A stretch of DNA of 64,000 nucleotides from Hawksworthiomyces lignivorus (lineage: Eukaryota; Ascomycota; Sordariomycetes; Ophiostomatales; Ophiostomataceae). This document shows, piece after piece, positions 46,882-56,649 of the stretch. The notes below the pieces were generated by a model. That model worked only from the letters and a program-made list of their open reading frames with translations, did no database searches and was not told the DNA's origin. The stretch spans positions 62,001 to 126,000 of the forward strand of contig NTMA01000034.1 of NCBI GenBank assembly GCA_002917075.1. The letters run 5' to 3'. Every line of letters begins with the position of its first letter. Positions within the stretch are counted from its first letter, which is position 1. Made by a program: the position numbers and the translations under genes.

Positions 46882-48552
46882 CTACACGGGCAGATATGCG
46901 TGGATGCTGCGGTCTTTGAGGTCCCGGCGCACCTTGGCCAGGAAGACCTCGACCTCCTCGATGGACCAGCCGAGCGCCTTGGTGAAGACGGCCGACGTGA
47001 TGCCGTGGGCGACCTCGAGCAGGTTGGTCATCTCCATGGCGCCGAGGATCTTGTTCTCGCGGCCGCGCGGCCACGTGTTAATGGGCAGGGCGAAGCGCCG
47101 CTCGACGATGTTGACGAACCCGGCGTCCGCCATCCACTTGTGCAGGTTCGTGGCCGCCATGGGGTCGCGCCCGATGCGCCGGACGCCTTCCTTCATGTGG
47201 TCGTTCCACTCCTTGATGATGGTGCCCTCGAGCGTGCCGTCGACCGACTGGAAGAGCATCGGGCCCTCGAACATCTCCAGGTAGCCCCCCGGGCTCAGGT
47301 GGTCGTAGGCCTTCTGGATGACGCCCGGCACGCTCCGGAAAAAGGGCACAACGTAGCGGCCGTGGATGTAGTCAAAGGGCTGGCTCCAGGCCCACTCGTC
47401 GTCGGCGTCGTCGATCTCGAAGCGGCAGTTCGAGGGGATGTACTCGGGCTGGATGGGGCTCAGGTCGGTGCCTAGAACGTCTGCGACGGGGTTCTCCTCG
47501 GCTGCTTTGTTAGAACGCCCTAGTAGTGCGCGACAGGGACGAGACCCCGGAGAAGATATGCCTTACCAAATTCAATTGCCCAGATCCCGGTGCCGGTGCC
47601 GATGTCGAGCACGCGGTGCGTCTTGTCGGAGACAGGAGCCAGTCCAAGCTTGCCACCAAGAACATGCTTGGCAATAGCATGTTGAAGATCTGCATTTTTC
47701 CAGAGAATCAGTAAAAAGACCCAAAGCAGAGAGCGAGGGGAGGGATATCAGAAGGGGGAAATGTACCTAGACGATTTTGTTCTTGCTGCAGACGGACAAA
47801 GTCAGTTCAGTTTCTGCATGCCACGGTTCCCAGGGCACATATTGACAAACCTCGTCATTTGGCAGATAGTATTCTTATACAAATTAGCATGCTGGAATCA
47901 CAAATAAACCAAAAGAAAGAAAAACGGAGAACTCACTTCCTTCTTTGTACCGGTGGAACGTTCGTCCAAACTTCTCCACAAATTCGTATACCGATGAGTT
48001 CGCCGATCTACTAGAGGATCTACAAACGAAGAAAATGGGGGTTAGAATGGAAGCATGAGAGGAAAACATGACTATGTTTACAGAGGGACATACTGGACTT
48101 CAAAGTCTCCCAGCGACGAGTCTATGTCACTCGGATCTGTGTCAACCTGTCAGGGTGTCAGATGTCGATACACGGCCAAGTAAAGAAGTGGAAAAAAATG
48201 GACAAAGGAGCACACTGACGCTCAACCCAACGGAATATCCACTCATAGCATGCGCCGAATAGGAGCTGGCGGTATCGGGTGCCAGTGCAGGAGCTTCTGC
48301 AGCCGGTTGAGCGCGCGATTTCGGCGCGACTGTTGCATCGGCGGCCGCCTCGGCGGCCGTCTCGGCGGGCGTCTTGTCTGCAATATTCTCTCCTCCGTCT
48401 TTCACGGGTACGCTGCTGCTCGCGGCTGCATCTTCTGTCTGTATCGCTGCCGTCGATGGGTCTGTTGCTGTTGTCGCCTCCGCTGCGTCGACAGCTGGTG
48501 GGTCAGTAAGGTGCGCCTGCGCGACGGGATGCGACGTAGGATCGGTCGACAT
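46882..48552 (-). CDS. LaeA-like SAM-dependent methyltransferase B
   Basis: My model has seven minus-strand exons: 48552-48220, 48146-48094, 48019-47937, 47873-47851, 47785-47767, 47689-47567 and 47501-46882, giving 417 residues. All six introns are 63-77 bp with GT..AG ends, and every join keeps the frame. Exons 4 and 5 are only 23 and 19 bp, but splicing them yields the family block FHRYKEGKYYLPNDEQEQNR, which strongly supports the model. SAM motif I, VLDIGTGTGIWAIE, falls at residues 197-210, exactly as in paralog A. GTDLSPIQPEYIPSN, FDYIHGRYV and LSPGGYLEMFE follow, and the C-terminus has WSIEEVEVFLAKVRRDL. The first 110 residues are Ala/Thr-rich and probably disordered. The role is presumably regulatory or small-molecule methylation; the substrate is unknown. 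The acceptor of exon 7 could lie 3 bp earlier, adding one Ala. Confidence 0.87.
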
Positions 48553-49413
48553 CGTGAATGAGAAATCGTGCCAACGAGTGTCGCAATGACAAGATGAAAA
48601 CGAGACAAAGAAGCAATTCAGTGCAACGGGAACATTATCAACACTAAATCAGCCGATCAAAACACTGTCCTCTTTTTTAAAACAAAAAAAATGAAGGGAC
48701 CGTCTCTCGCGATATCCCGCAGCGCCTGGCGTGGAACTCGCTTAGAATAGCAAGCGAGCTAATACCATGAACGGTCTAGACGGCATCGAATGGGGGGTGT
48801 GCTGCCATGTGGTCGCTATCCCTCGGCGCTGTTCATCACAATGTCTCGTGGAGCTAGAAGCATGACTGGCAGGCGGACCGTTCCTATTTTGGGCTTAGCA
48901 GCGGGGGGATGGTGGTCTCCGTGGCCCGCGAACGTTGCTAATATGCTGCCTTGGCAAGAAAGCGGAACGTAGGCGTTCGAGATGGGGAGCACAGGCTTCC
49001 TTTGAGCAGGCTGTACATGGTCTTGCAGAATTTACATGCAAGGACCTCAGCTCTGTGCGTCGAAAATGCTGCATGGCTCATTATCGTTGGATTGCATGGT
49101 GGCGCTTGGCCGTTCTATGTATGAGCAATACGCAAGAGACGAAACAGCAGCCTTTTTCGGCTGGTGCGGAAAACTCTTATCTATCTTACAAAGACACCAC
49201 AAAATAATGCTCCGCCAAGTCAACTAAAATCTGATCCCTCTAGACGCAATTAATTGTCCTGAGTTTCAGGTGTTCTGATTGCTAACACCATGGCAGGTCA
49301 CTAGCACAAAAGCCGCTAGCCTCGTGAAAATAGTGGCTGGGGAACCGTCAGTGCCGACGGCGTGCTTTTGGCGTAGCGGCCGCTAGCGAAACTGCTGTTG
49401 CCGCTTTCGTGCC
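48553..49413. other. Spacer between methyltransferase B and gatB
   Basis: Promoter side of methyltransferase B and 3' flank of the gatB homolog. No gene seen. Confidence 0.6.
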
Positions 49414-51450
49414 TTATTCTTCCTTCTTCGCTGCCACCTCTGCGACATAGGAGTCGATCGCGGTGCGCACGGCGGCCTCTGCGTGCAGCGGATCCGTGCG
49501 GCCCTCGGGACCCAGCCGCAGCAGCTTGCCCACGAGGAACTGGAGCTTGCCGTGGGGGAAGCGCTTGGGGCTGACAAACAGCCGGAGCGTCTTCTCCTCG
49601 CCCTCGAGGGCCTGCGCGGCCAGGGCCGCGTACTCCTCAGGGGCGATCTCGTCGAACCAGAGGCCGCCGGCGTCGATGGCGTCGGCGACGGACGCGAACT
49701 GTGGGGGAGCGGCAGCAGCAGCGCCGTCGTCGCGCTCGCCGATCTCGCCCCGGAAGATGGCAAACAGGAGCTCCTTGGCGACGCTGGCCGTGATGCGGCC
49801 CTGGTAGCGGTAGACGAGCAGGTCGGCGAGGCAGGCGACGGGGACGCGGCAGCGGCCCTCGGGCGTCATGCCCAGGTCGTTTTCAGCGACGGCAGCCGTG
49901 ACGTCGCCGCCGCCGCCGCCGCCGCCGTCGCCGAAGCCCGCGTTGCGCTCCGACGTCAGCCGGCCCAGCTGGTGCAGCACCCAGTTGGCGACGAACGAGC
50001 GGTGGGCGGTGGGGTCGTCGTCCGGTCCGCCGCCGCTCGAGAGCAGCCGCGCCTCAAACGCCTCCACGACGTCGTAGTAGTACTGGGCGCGGCCGCCGTC
50101 ATCGAGCTGAGCCAGGGCGATGGCGTCCTTGGGCGCCAGGCCGTAGCTCTTCACCAGGTCGTCCAGCTCGGCGTCCGGCAGCACGCCCATGGTCAGCCGC
50201 AGGTAGTCGACCAGCGGCGCATCGATGATCACGGGGCCCAGGTCCGGGTCCGGCATGTAGCGGTAATCGACCTCGCCCTCCTTGCCGCGCAGCCGGTGCG
50301 TCTCACCACCGTGCAGGCCGGGGGCCCAGCCGCGCGTCTCGCCGACAATGACGCCGGCTGCGTCTGCCTGCTCGCCCGCCTGCTCCAGCGCCGCGATCTG
50401 CTGGTTCCGCTCCGCCACGATGGCGTCCTCCACGGCCCGGAAGCTGTTCAGGTTCTTGATCTCTGTGCGCGTGCCCAGTGGGCCCACAGGCCGCCCCGCC
50501 GCGTCCGTCCGCCGCACCGACACGTTGACGTCCGCCCGCAGGCCGCCCGCCTCCAGGCCCGACGTGCACGCGTCCACGGCCCGCAGCTGCTGCTGTACCT
50601 TGCGCACCAGCGCCGCCGCCGTCGCCGGGTGGTGGATCTGCGGCGCCGTGATGATCTCGATCAGCGGCACCCCGACGCGGTTGAAGTCCAGCCAGTGCAC
50701 ATCGCCCGGCTGCGCCACCGTCTTGGCCGTGTCCTGCTCCATCTGCACCTGCAGGATGTCGACCCGCACGCTCTCGCCGTCCTCCGCCGCGATGCCGTCC
50801 CGCGCGTACAGCGTAATGTGGCCCTTCTTGGCAAACGCCTCGTAGTATTGCGTGATCTGGTAGCCCGACGGCTGGTCCCAGTGGAAGTAGTGCTTGCGGT
50901 CGAAGCGGCTGACCGGCTGGATGGTGCAGTTCAGAGCGAGAGCCGCGCGGATGGCCGGAATCAGCGTAGCCGGTTGGAAGATGGGCTGGGCGCCCGGCAA
51001 GGAAAAGTCAAAGTAGGCCACGTGGGAATTGGGCGGATCGGCTGCCTCCGACGAGTCACCTAAGCTCGACGGGGCGACCGCCGGGGAAAACAGCTTTCGC
51101 TCGGTATTGAGCTGGGCATGGATTTCGATGCCGACGGTCAGCTCCCAGCCGGGGACCGTCTGTCCTTGGTTTGCCTTCTTGCTCTGCTTTATCTGCCCAG
51201 CAGCCTTTTTCGCCTTCGCCTCTTCCTTTGTTCGCTTCCGGAAGGGCACGGGTAGCGCATTCTTGGGTGGTGGGTTTGTGGTCGACGTAGCAGAGGAAGA
51301 AGACGCCGCACTTGTGCTAAAGTGGGCTCGATGTCGACTGCTGCGCAGATCTGCCGCTGGCAAGCATCTTGGGCAGAAAAGCCCCCTCTGCCGAGATACG
51401 CTGCTCCGGAGCAGAAAGCGGCCAAGTTCCTTGGCAGACACCGAAGCCAT
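49414..51450 (-). CDS. PET112: Glutamyl-tRNA(Gln) amidotransferase subunit B, mitochondrial
   Basis: A single-exon gene of 678 residues. GatB/Pet112 is part of the mitochondrial GatCAB-type (in yeasts GatFAB) complex that converts Glu-tRNA(Gln) to Gln-tRNA(Gln) for organelle translation. The N-terminus is rich in Arg/Ser with few acids, as expected of a mitochondrial presequence. Family blocks follow in order: LTVGIEIHAQLNT near residue 105, HYFHWDQPSGYQITQYYEAF, MEQDTAKT, DFNRVGVPLIEIITAP, GGLRADVNVSVR, RTEIKNLNSFRAVEDAI, and GKEGEVDYRYMPDPDLGPV. The C-terminal part is the helical GatB/YqeY tRNA-binding region, interrupted by a Gly-rich insert (GFGDGGGGGGGD). The frame reaches a TTG at 51462, but the ATG at 51450 has a good context (GAAATGGC) and is used. 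Coding GC is high. Confidence 0.95.
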   Translation of the reverse strand: MASVSAKELGRFLLRSSVSRQRGLFCPRCLPAADLRSSRHRAHFSTSAASSSSATSTTNPPPKNALPVPFRKRTKEEAKAKKAAGQIKQSKKANQGQTVPGWELTVGIEIHAQLNTERKLFSPAVAPSSLGDSSEAADPPNSHVAYFDFSLPGAQPIFQPATLIPAIRAALALNCTIQPVSRFDRKHYFHWDQPSGYQITQYYEAFAKKGHITLYARDGIAAEDGESVRVDILQVQMEQDTAKTVAQPGDVHWLDFNRVGVPLIEIITAPQIHHPATAAALVRKVQQQLRAVDACTSGLEAGGLRADVNVSVRRTDAAGRPVGPLGTRTEIKNLNSFRAVEDAIVAERNQQIAALEQAGEQADAAGVIVGETRGWAPGLHGGETHRLRGKEGEVDYRYMPDPDLGPVIIDAPLVDYLRLTMGVLPDAELDDLVKSYGLAPKDAIALAQLDDGGRAQYYYDVVEAFEARLLSSGGGPDDDPTAHRSFVANWVLHQLGRLTSERNAGFGDGGGGGGGDVTAAVAENDLGMTPEGRCRVPVACLADLLVYRYQGRITASVAKELLFAIFRGEIGERDDGAAAAAPPQFASVADAIDAGGLWFDEIAPEEYAALAAQALEGEEKTLRLFVSPKRFPHGKLQFLVGKLLRLGPEGRTDPLHAEAAVRTAIDSYVAEVAAKKEE

Positions 51451-51462
51451 TTCGAAAGGCAA

Positions 51463-53154
51463 GGGTGCTTCTCGTAATTTCTGGCGATATATCGAGCAAG
51501 TCCCCAGCCAGATGCAGAGTCAGAAAATGCGCCGATCTGCAAAAACGGATTGGAGCTTAGATCCGCTCTCCACCAATCAGCTTAGGGCGTGAACCTCTGC
51601 GCTCCACCTGCTATTTTGGGATTATTGAGCAGCATGAACTGTGCCACCTAACCCCGCTGTAGTCCCTGCTAGATATAGCGCTTTGTTTATTTACAACCCC
51701 TGGTTTTCGGGGGCCACTCCAGCTAATGTATAGGTCTAACGCGGCCATGGCAGGGGAAGAAAATTGCAGCAAACTCTTCCCAATGTGTATTATTGCTCCG
51801 TAATCCATATAATATCACATCTTGCACTCATATGAACTACAAATTTATGATGTTTGTGATTCATGCAGCTGTCAATGGCCTGGATAGATTAGAAAGAAAA
51901 CTGACTCGCATGCGTGCTTCCCCACAAATTTCTCGTTTATTTTGGACTTGTTGAAAGGGTTTAACTTTTGCCGGTTCTCCCGCCAGTTTTTACAATCATA
52001 TCCTTTGGCCCAGAATTTACGGACTTCCGATGGATTCTTTGATTGCATGCAGCTGTGAACGGAGGAGATGAGATGAAAATATTATAGCAACGTGTGCAAT
52101 GCCAAGGCTCACGTATACCTGACTCGACGAAGGCGAGAATTAGATGCATCTCACGAGATAGATTTTCGCACAGATCCGGCACTGGCACGGAACATATCTC
52201 GCTTGCGTAGGAGTGTTTTAGCAAAGGGTGGGCTTCTCGTTTGAGTTCTTTTCTCTTTCTCTAGCTTTCTAATCAATTCAGGGGCAAGAAGCTCCAGTAA
52301 AATGTAGGGCCGTCTTCTGTGCCACAATCTACTGCATCAGTTTCTATTGATTTACATCTCATCTAACCTCTCTCTGGCACCTGTACTCTGTAGGTAGGCC
52401 GGCTCATATCATACTACATATAAAGTTAGTTGGACCAGCTAGTCTTGAACTAAGGACAGGGAAGGATAAATTGACAGGACGAACGCACATTTAAAGTTTG
52501 CGGGATTGCTTTTTGGCTACGTCATTGGCTTTTGAGGGTTCCCAGCTTTGACATTTGCTTCTTCACTCTCAAGGAGTACCCATAATCCAGTCCTCGTAAT
52601 CGGTCCCGGCCAGCAGTTGGTCCTACCCGTGCCGGGATCTACATGCTAGTTTTTGGAGACAACTGCAAACGAAATTACATTCTTTATTTTGTCACCGGGT
52701 TTCTTTGAGCTTGTTAATTTCTCAGCAGGCGTCGTTATGCCTCGGGGATGGGCAGCCGGGATCTTGGGAAGAGCAGAGCTAAGTGAGATCTCGGAGGACT
52801 CGAGATGTGAATTAGCCAGCGAAAGCAGTGGCAAAGTATTCGTCTACAGTCAATGTATATAGCTTAAATGTGTCTGTCTGCGTTTTATTTACGTTGGATG
52901 AAATGCGTCAAACTCCGCCAGCAAAGCTCCGGTCTCTTTTGGTCAAATATCCGTAGCACCTCTCGCCAAGCTTCCCTTTTTTTACGTATATAAGTACATA
53001 TGTAGGTCATAGTCCTTCAATCAAGATAGAGCTACAGTCCAAACTCTCCAAACTTCTATAACGAAAACTCCCATTATATAATTTGGTGTTCTTGTAACTT
53101 TTTTTCTTTGCTTTTTCTAAACAGAAGAACCAGCCACCTTTCACTATCTTCACA
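51463..53154. other. Divergent spacer, gatB / secreted CFEM gene
   Basis: Shared upstream region of two divergent genes. A stretch reading TACGTATATAAG (about 52,984) might act as a TATA element for the CFEM gene. No gene seen. Confidence 0.55.
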
Positions 53155-53542
53155 ATGCAGTTCACTACTCTCTTTGTCCTTGCCACCGCTGCTTTCGCGT
53201 CGGCCGCCGTCGTCCCAGACATGGACCCAACGCCAGCCGCCTGTGCACCGGACCCAAGTAAACCATTTCCCAGCTGCGCTGTAAGCTATATTCTCTGAAA
53301 TTAGAAGTTTTATGATTATGAATTTCAACTAATCTGTGCTGACGCCAACCGATTGCCAGGCCTCGTGCATGGAAACCGCAGTCAAGGCCGCCGGTTGCTC
53401 CGGTATGACCGATTACGCCTGCCAGTGCAAGAACTTTGATACCCTCCACAACTCTGCAGGGTCTTGCATCACTACGGCCTGCGGTGATGCTGCCAGCCAG
53501 GTTGCTGCAGCCGCACAGGCGTTGTGCGCTTCATGCACCTGA
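53155..53542 (+). CDS. Small secreted CFEM protein
   Basis: Two exons, 53155-53280 and 53360-53542, give 102 residues. The 79-bp intron starts GTAAGC and ends CAG, phase 0. A signal peptide (FTTLFVLATAAFASA) opens the protein. The CFEM cysteines are PSC, ASC, GC, AC-QC, SC, AC and LC, with two additional cysteines outside the core (AAC before it, SCT at the very end) that could form a fifth disulphide. The Asp of TDYACQC sits where characterised CFEM proteins bind haem iron. There is no GPI-type tail, so the protein is probably released. Family roles include haem capture and host interaction; which applies is not visible. Confidence 0.85.
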
Positions 53543-54067
53543 AAGAGAAAAGCCCTATTTGCGTTGGAGTTTTAATCCATCCCAAGGTGGAAATATAGCA
53601 TGAGTACGCTTATGTTCTATATGTGAGCGAAAAGGAGAATCAAGAGACGAGAATTTTACCTTTGAATGGTCTCACCATCATAACATGTGTATTTCGTGAA
53701 GCGAAATTAAATTCTGCATAACACACATAAATGAGCTCCCATTGATTCCTCTAACATCGTTGGAGAATGTGTCAGAATACACCATAAACTGATATAATGT
53801 TTACAACATATGTTATCCCATTATGAATACATTGACCTTTCCCACACTAAGTTATGTTCCTATCTTTATTTGATCTCATCCACAGCATCAGAAACGACTA
53901 TGATGGTTCATGTGATCACTGAAATTCAAATTCATAAATTCAACTCCGGCGTATTTAAAAGTGCATAAAAAAACAATAAGAAGAAAAATAGAAATAAAAT
54001 TACCATAGGGAGCGTCGAATGTGAAAGCAAAATTTAAATTACTAGGAGAAACCAGAAGTGCAGGGAC
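53543..54067. other. AT-rich convergent spacer
   Basis: 3' flanks of two convergent genes, strongly AT-rich. No gene seen. Confidence 0.65.
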
Positions 54068-55552
54068 TTATGTTGCGGGCGACACTCCATCAACTCCCTG
54101 CAAGCACCTGTGTTTGTCAGGCTGAGAGACGAAAAGGCCGCACTGGGAGCACTGTTGCATGCCGCAATGGCAACATTTCTTTTCTGTCTTTTCTTGTATT
54201 ATCTGATGGTAGTGTCTGGAGCTGATGTTATTGCTATCAGTTGTATACCAGCCGTCTGACGAAGAATGATCTCCTAGATTAGGAGCACATGGAAAAGGAG
54301 CTGACACCCGAGGAGAATGATTCTGTTGAGGGTGACTGCGACTGGACCGCAGGCGGCCTATGCTATATTTTCTGTCTCTAAGAGGCCTAGGTGTGGGTGA
54401 TGGTGGCGGACTGGTCATTGTTCTTAGTTTTCCCCTATCCCACAGTCCTTGTTGAGTCTCTAGGCGAGAGAGATCGCTCGATGCCTTCCGGAAAGACTTA
54501 GGCATGTGCATGGTAATGCCATTATTGTGACCATTCTGCAAGGGTGCCTTAGACATTGCCCGTCTGAAAAACCTTCCATCAGCCCTGACGTTTTCAGATC
54601 TCAGCGGCGAAGTACTATACGACGAGTCCCCGCCATCGTATTCTCTTTCAGACATCAAAGGCGTTGCATCTGGGACTATGGCTTGCTTTCCAGCCGGATA
54701 TGAAAAGACCCTGGTAGTGTTTTCCTCCGGGTTGGCGCAGCTCATTTGAGGAGATGTCACTGGATGAAGCACCAAAGGCTTAGGGCGGTTTTGGCGTTCC
54801 ACCCTACGGTATTGACCTAACGATTGGCGCGGAAATGTAGCAGGTGCTACTGGGAATTCTTCGATGGGGGAATCAATATTGGGACGGCTGAGGGCAGCAG
54901 GAGGTGTATCCAAAACGACACCACCTGAGAATTGACGCAGACCGCTGTTAATATTGGATTGTTAGACGGGCTCCTCTGTTACAGACCAAATCGTGTGAGC
55001 TTGAAAAACTCACTTGGCAGGGGGGCTGAAGCGAAAAGACTCTGGCAACTGCATGCCGTTTAAATATTGGCCCGTAGTTGATTGCGAAATAAGGGGCTGG
55101 CAGTATCTCTGATGCGGTCCTACATGTTCATGCTGGCCCAGACGCTGTGACGGCTGATATTGATGCCCATCCTCGCTAGCATTTGGAGTTGGGACCATGT
55201 CGACACTCATACCCATGCCCATATTTGCATTCTGATACGTAGGACTCGTAGCTGCTGCTGTGAATATGTTCGTAGTGCTACCAATTGGCATCGCTGGTGA
55301 TGTAGGCGTAGCTACTGCGGTTAAGGCAGCTGCGGGAATAATGTAATGTGGTGCACCTGCAGCGTTCTGTGCATACACAGGCCGATACCCAATACATTGG
55401 CCCTCCACAGATACAAGCTGGTAGGTAGTGATCGGATGTGGTGCCCAGCCGACAAGTGTTGCCTGCCGTTGCTGCGCATCCGCTGTGACATATTGACTAG
55501 TAGAGGCTGCACTAACGGTCGAAAAAAGAGCGTGATTTCTGATTGTATCCAT
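54068..55552 (-). CDS. Unrecognised protein with Cys/His-rich C-terminus
   Basis: Two minus-strand exons, 55552-55014 and 54944-54068, give 471 residues. The 69-bp intron starts GTGAGT and ends CAG, and the joined frame continues as AKNGLRQFSGG. I do not recognise the family. Most of the protein is Ser/Pro/Gln-rich and probably disordered. The N-terminal 60 residues contain a more ordered stretch (LVGWAPHPITTYQLVSVEGQ). The only strongly structured-looking motif is at the C-terminus, CCHCGMQQCSQCGLFVSQ followed by DKHRC, which could bind one or two zinc ions. Basic and Ser-Pro sites (SPPPSPTPRP) suggest phosphorylation. A regulatory or adaptor role is conceivable but not shown. Confidence 0.72.
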
Positions 55553-56649
55553 TTTAAAACATCAATGAGAAGATGGAATCTACCCCCTTGCCGATAAAAG
55601 TGGTGTGATATTCCGAGAACGAATATTGCACAAGTATATATTGCTGATATGTGCACGAAGGTAACAGAAAAAGCAAAAAAATGAAGATGAATAACTAGAT
55701 ACTGTAGGACGTGCTCACAGACATTTCGTGAAAACCACAGATGATTTTATAATTTAAACAACTATCTTGGAACGGAAACAGGCAAGTCTACAAAGGGGTG
55801 GCAAGTAATTATGTTGACGTATTGGAGACTGTTTTTTGTTCCTCGGGCTTGTCTAAATGAAAATAGGAAAAAAAGTTAAGAAAATTGAAAGTAAGAATAT
55901 CAAAATAATAGGCATCGCGATTTTAATGCATCACAATACTGTAGAGGAAAGGAGTTTGATAGAAGAGGAGCGGAGAGTATCAGACGAAATATCCGGATGA
56001 AACAGGATCCGATTAGGGGTGCGTCTGTCTCCTTCTTCATGAGCAATGAATGTTATTGTATAAGGCACAGAAGGACCGATTTTCGGAAAGTGCAAGAACT
56101 AACAAAAGAGAGACAATTACGTGATGTCGTGGTGTTTATCGCATCTGAACGAGGAAGGAACGATTCCTGAAGGTGCACCTGGATAGCTGGTCTCTTCTAT
56201 TTATTTGTCCCTGCCGTCCATCTGAAGTGAAGAATCAGTCGTAACGACAGAAAAATAGGGCAAATATCTTGTAATATTCGGAGAGTAAGACATCATGCAT
56301 ATCAAGAATGCACTTATGAGGTGCTTTCTAAATTCTGGTATCTACCCTGCTAGCAAATGTGGCATTTCACCCCTGAACGCCGAAAGAACACCAAGCAATG
56401 CTAATGCTGCAATCCAATGAATATTGTCGAGTCCAATAATAAATCAAAGTTGAGAGGACCGAGAAAAGTACAAGACTGAAATACAACGAAGCTCCTGGAA
56501 GGGAGTCGAAGAAAGGAGATCATAGTGCTGCTGTGTCTAGTGTAGGCGGGGAAGGTGGTGACGGTATTCATTAAAGACTAGCACATAACTGGAAATCCTT
56601 GCTCTCAATTCTTCTTGGAGATTCAGCGAACGCCTTTCTAAGGACCATT
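55553..56649. other. Spacer between unrecognised gene and AMSH gene
   Basis: Promoter side of the unrecognised gene and 3' flank of the AMSH homolog; AT-rich. No gene seen. Confidence 0.6.

Noticed and set aside
49483..51063. 526-codon open frame antisense to gatB
   Set aside because: Arg/Ala/Leu/Gln-rich shadow in GC-rich coding DNA, with no motifs. The opposite strand is a textbook GatB.
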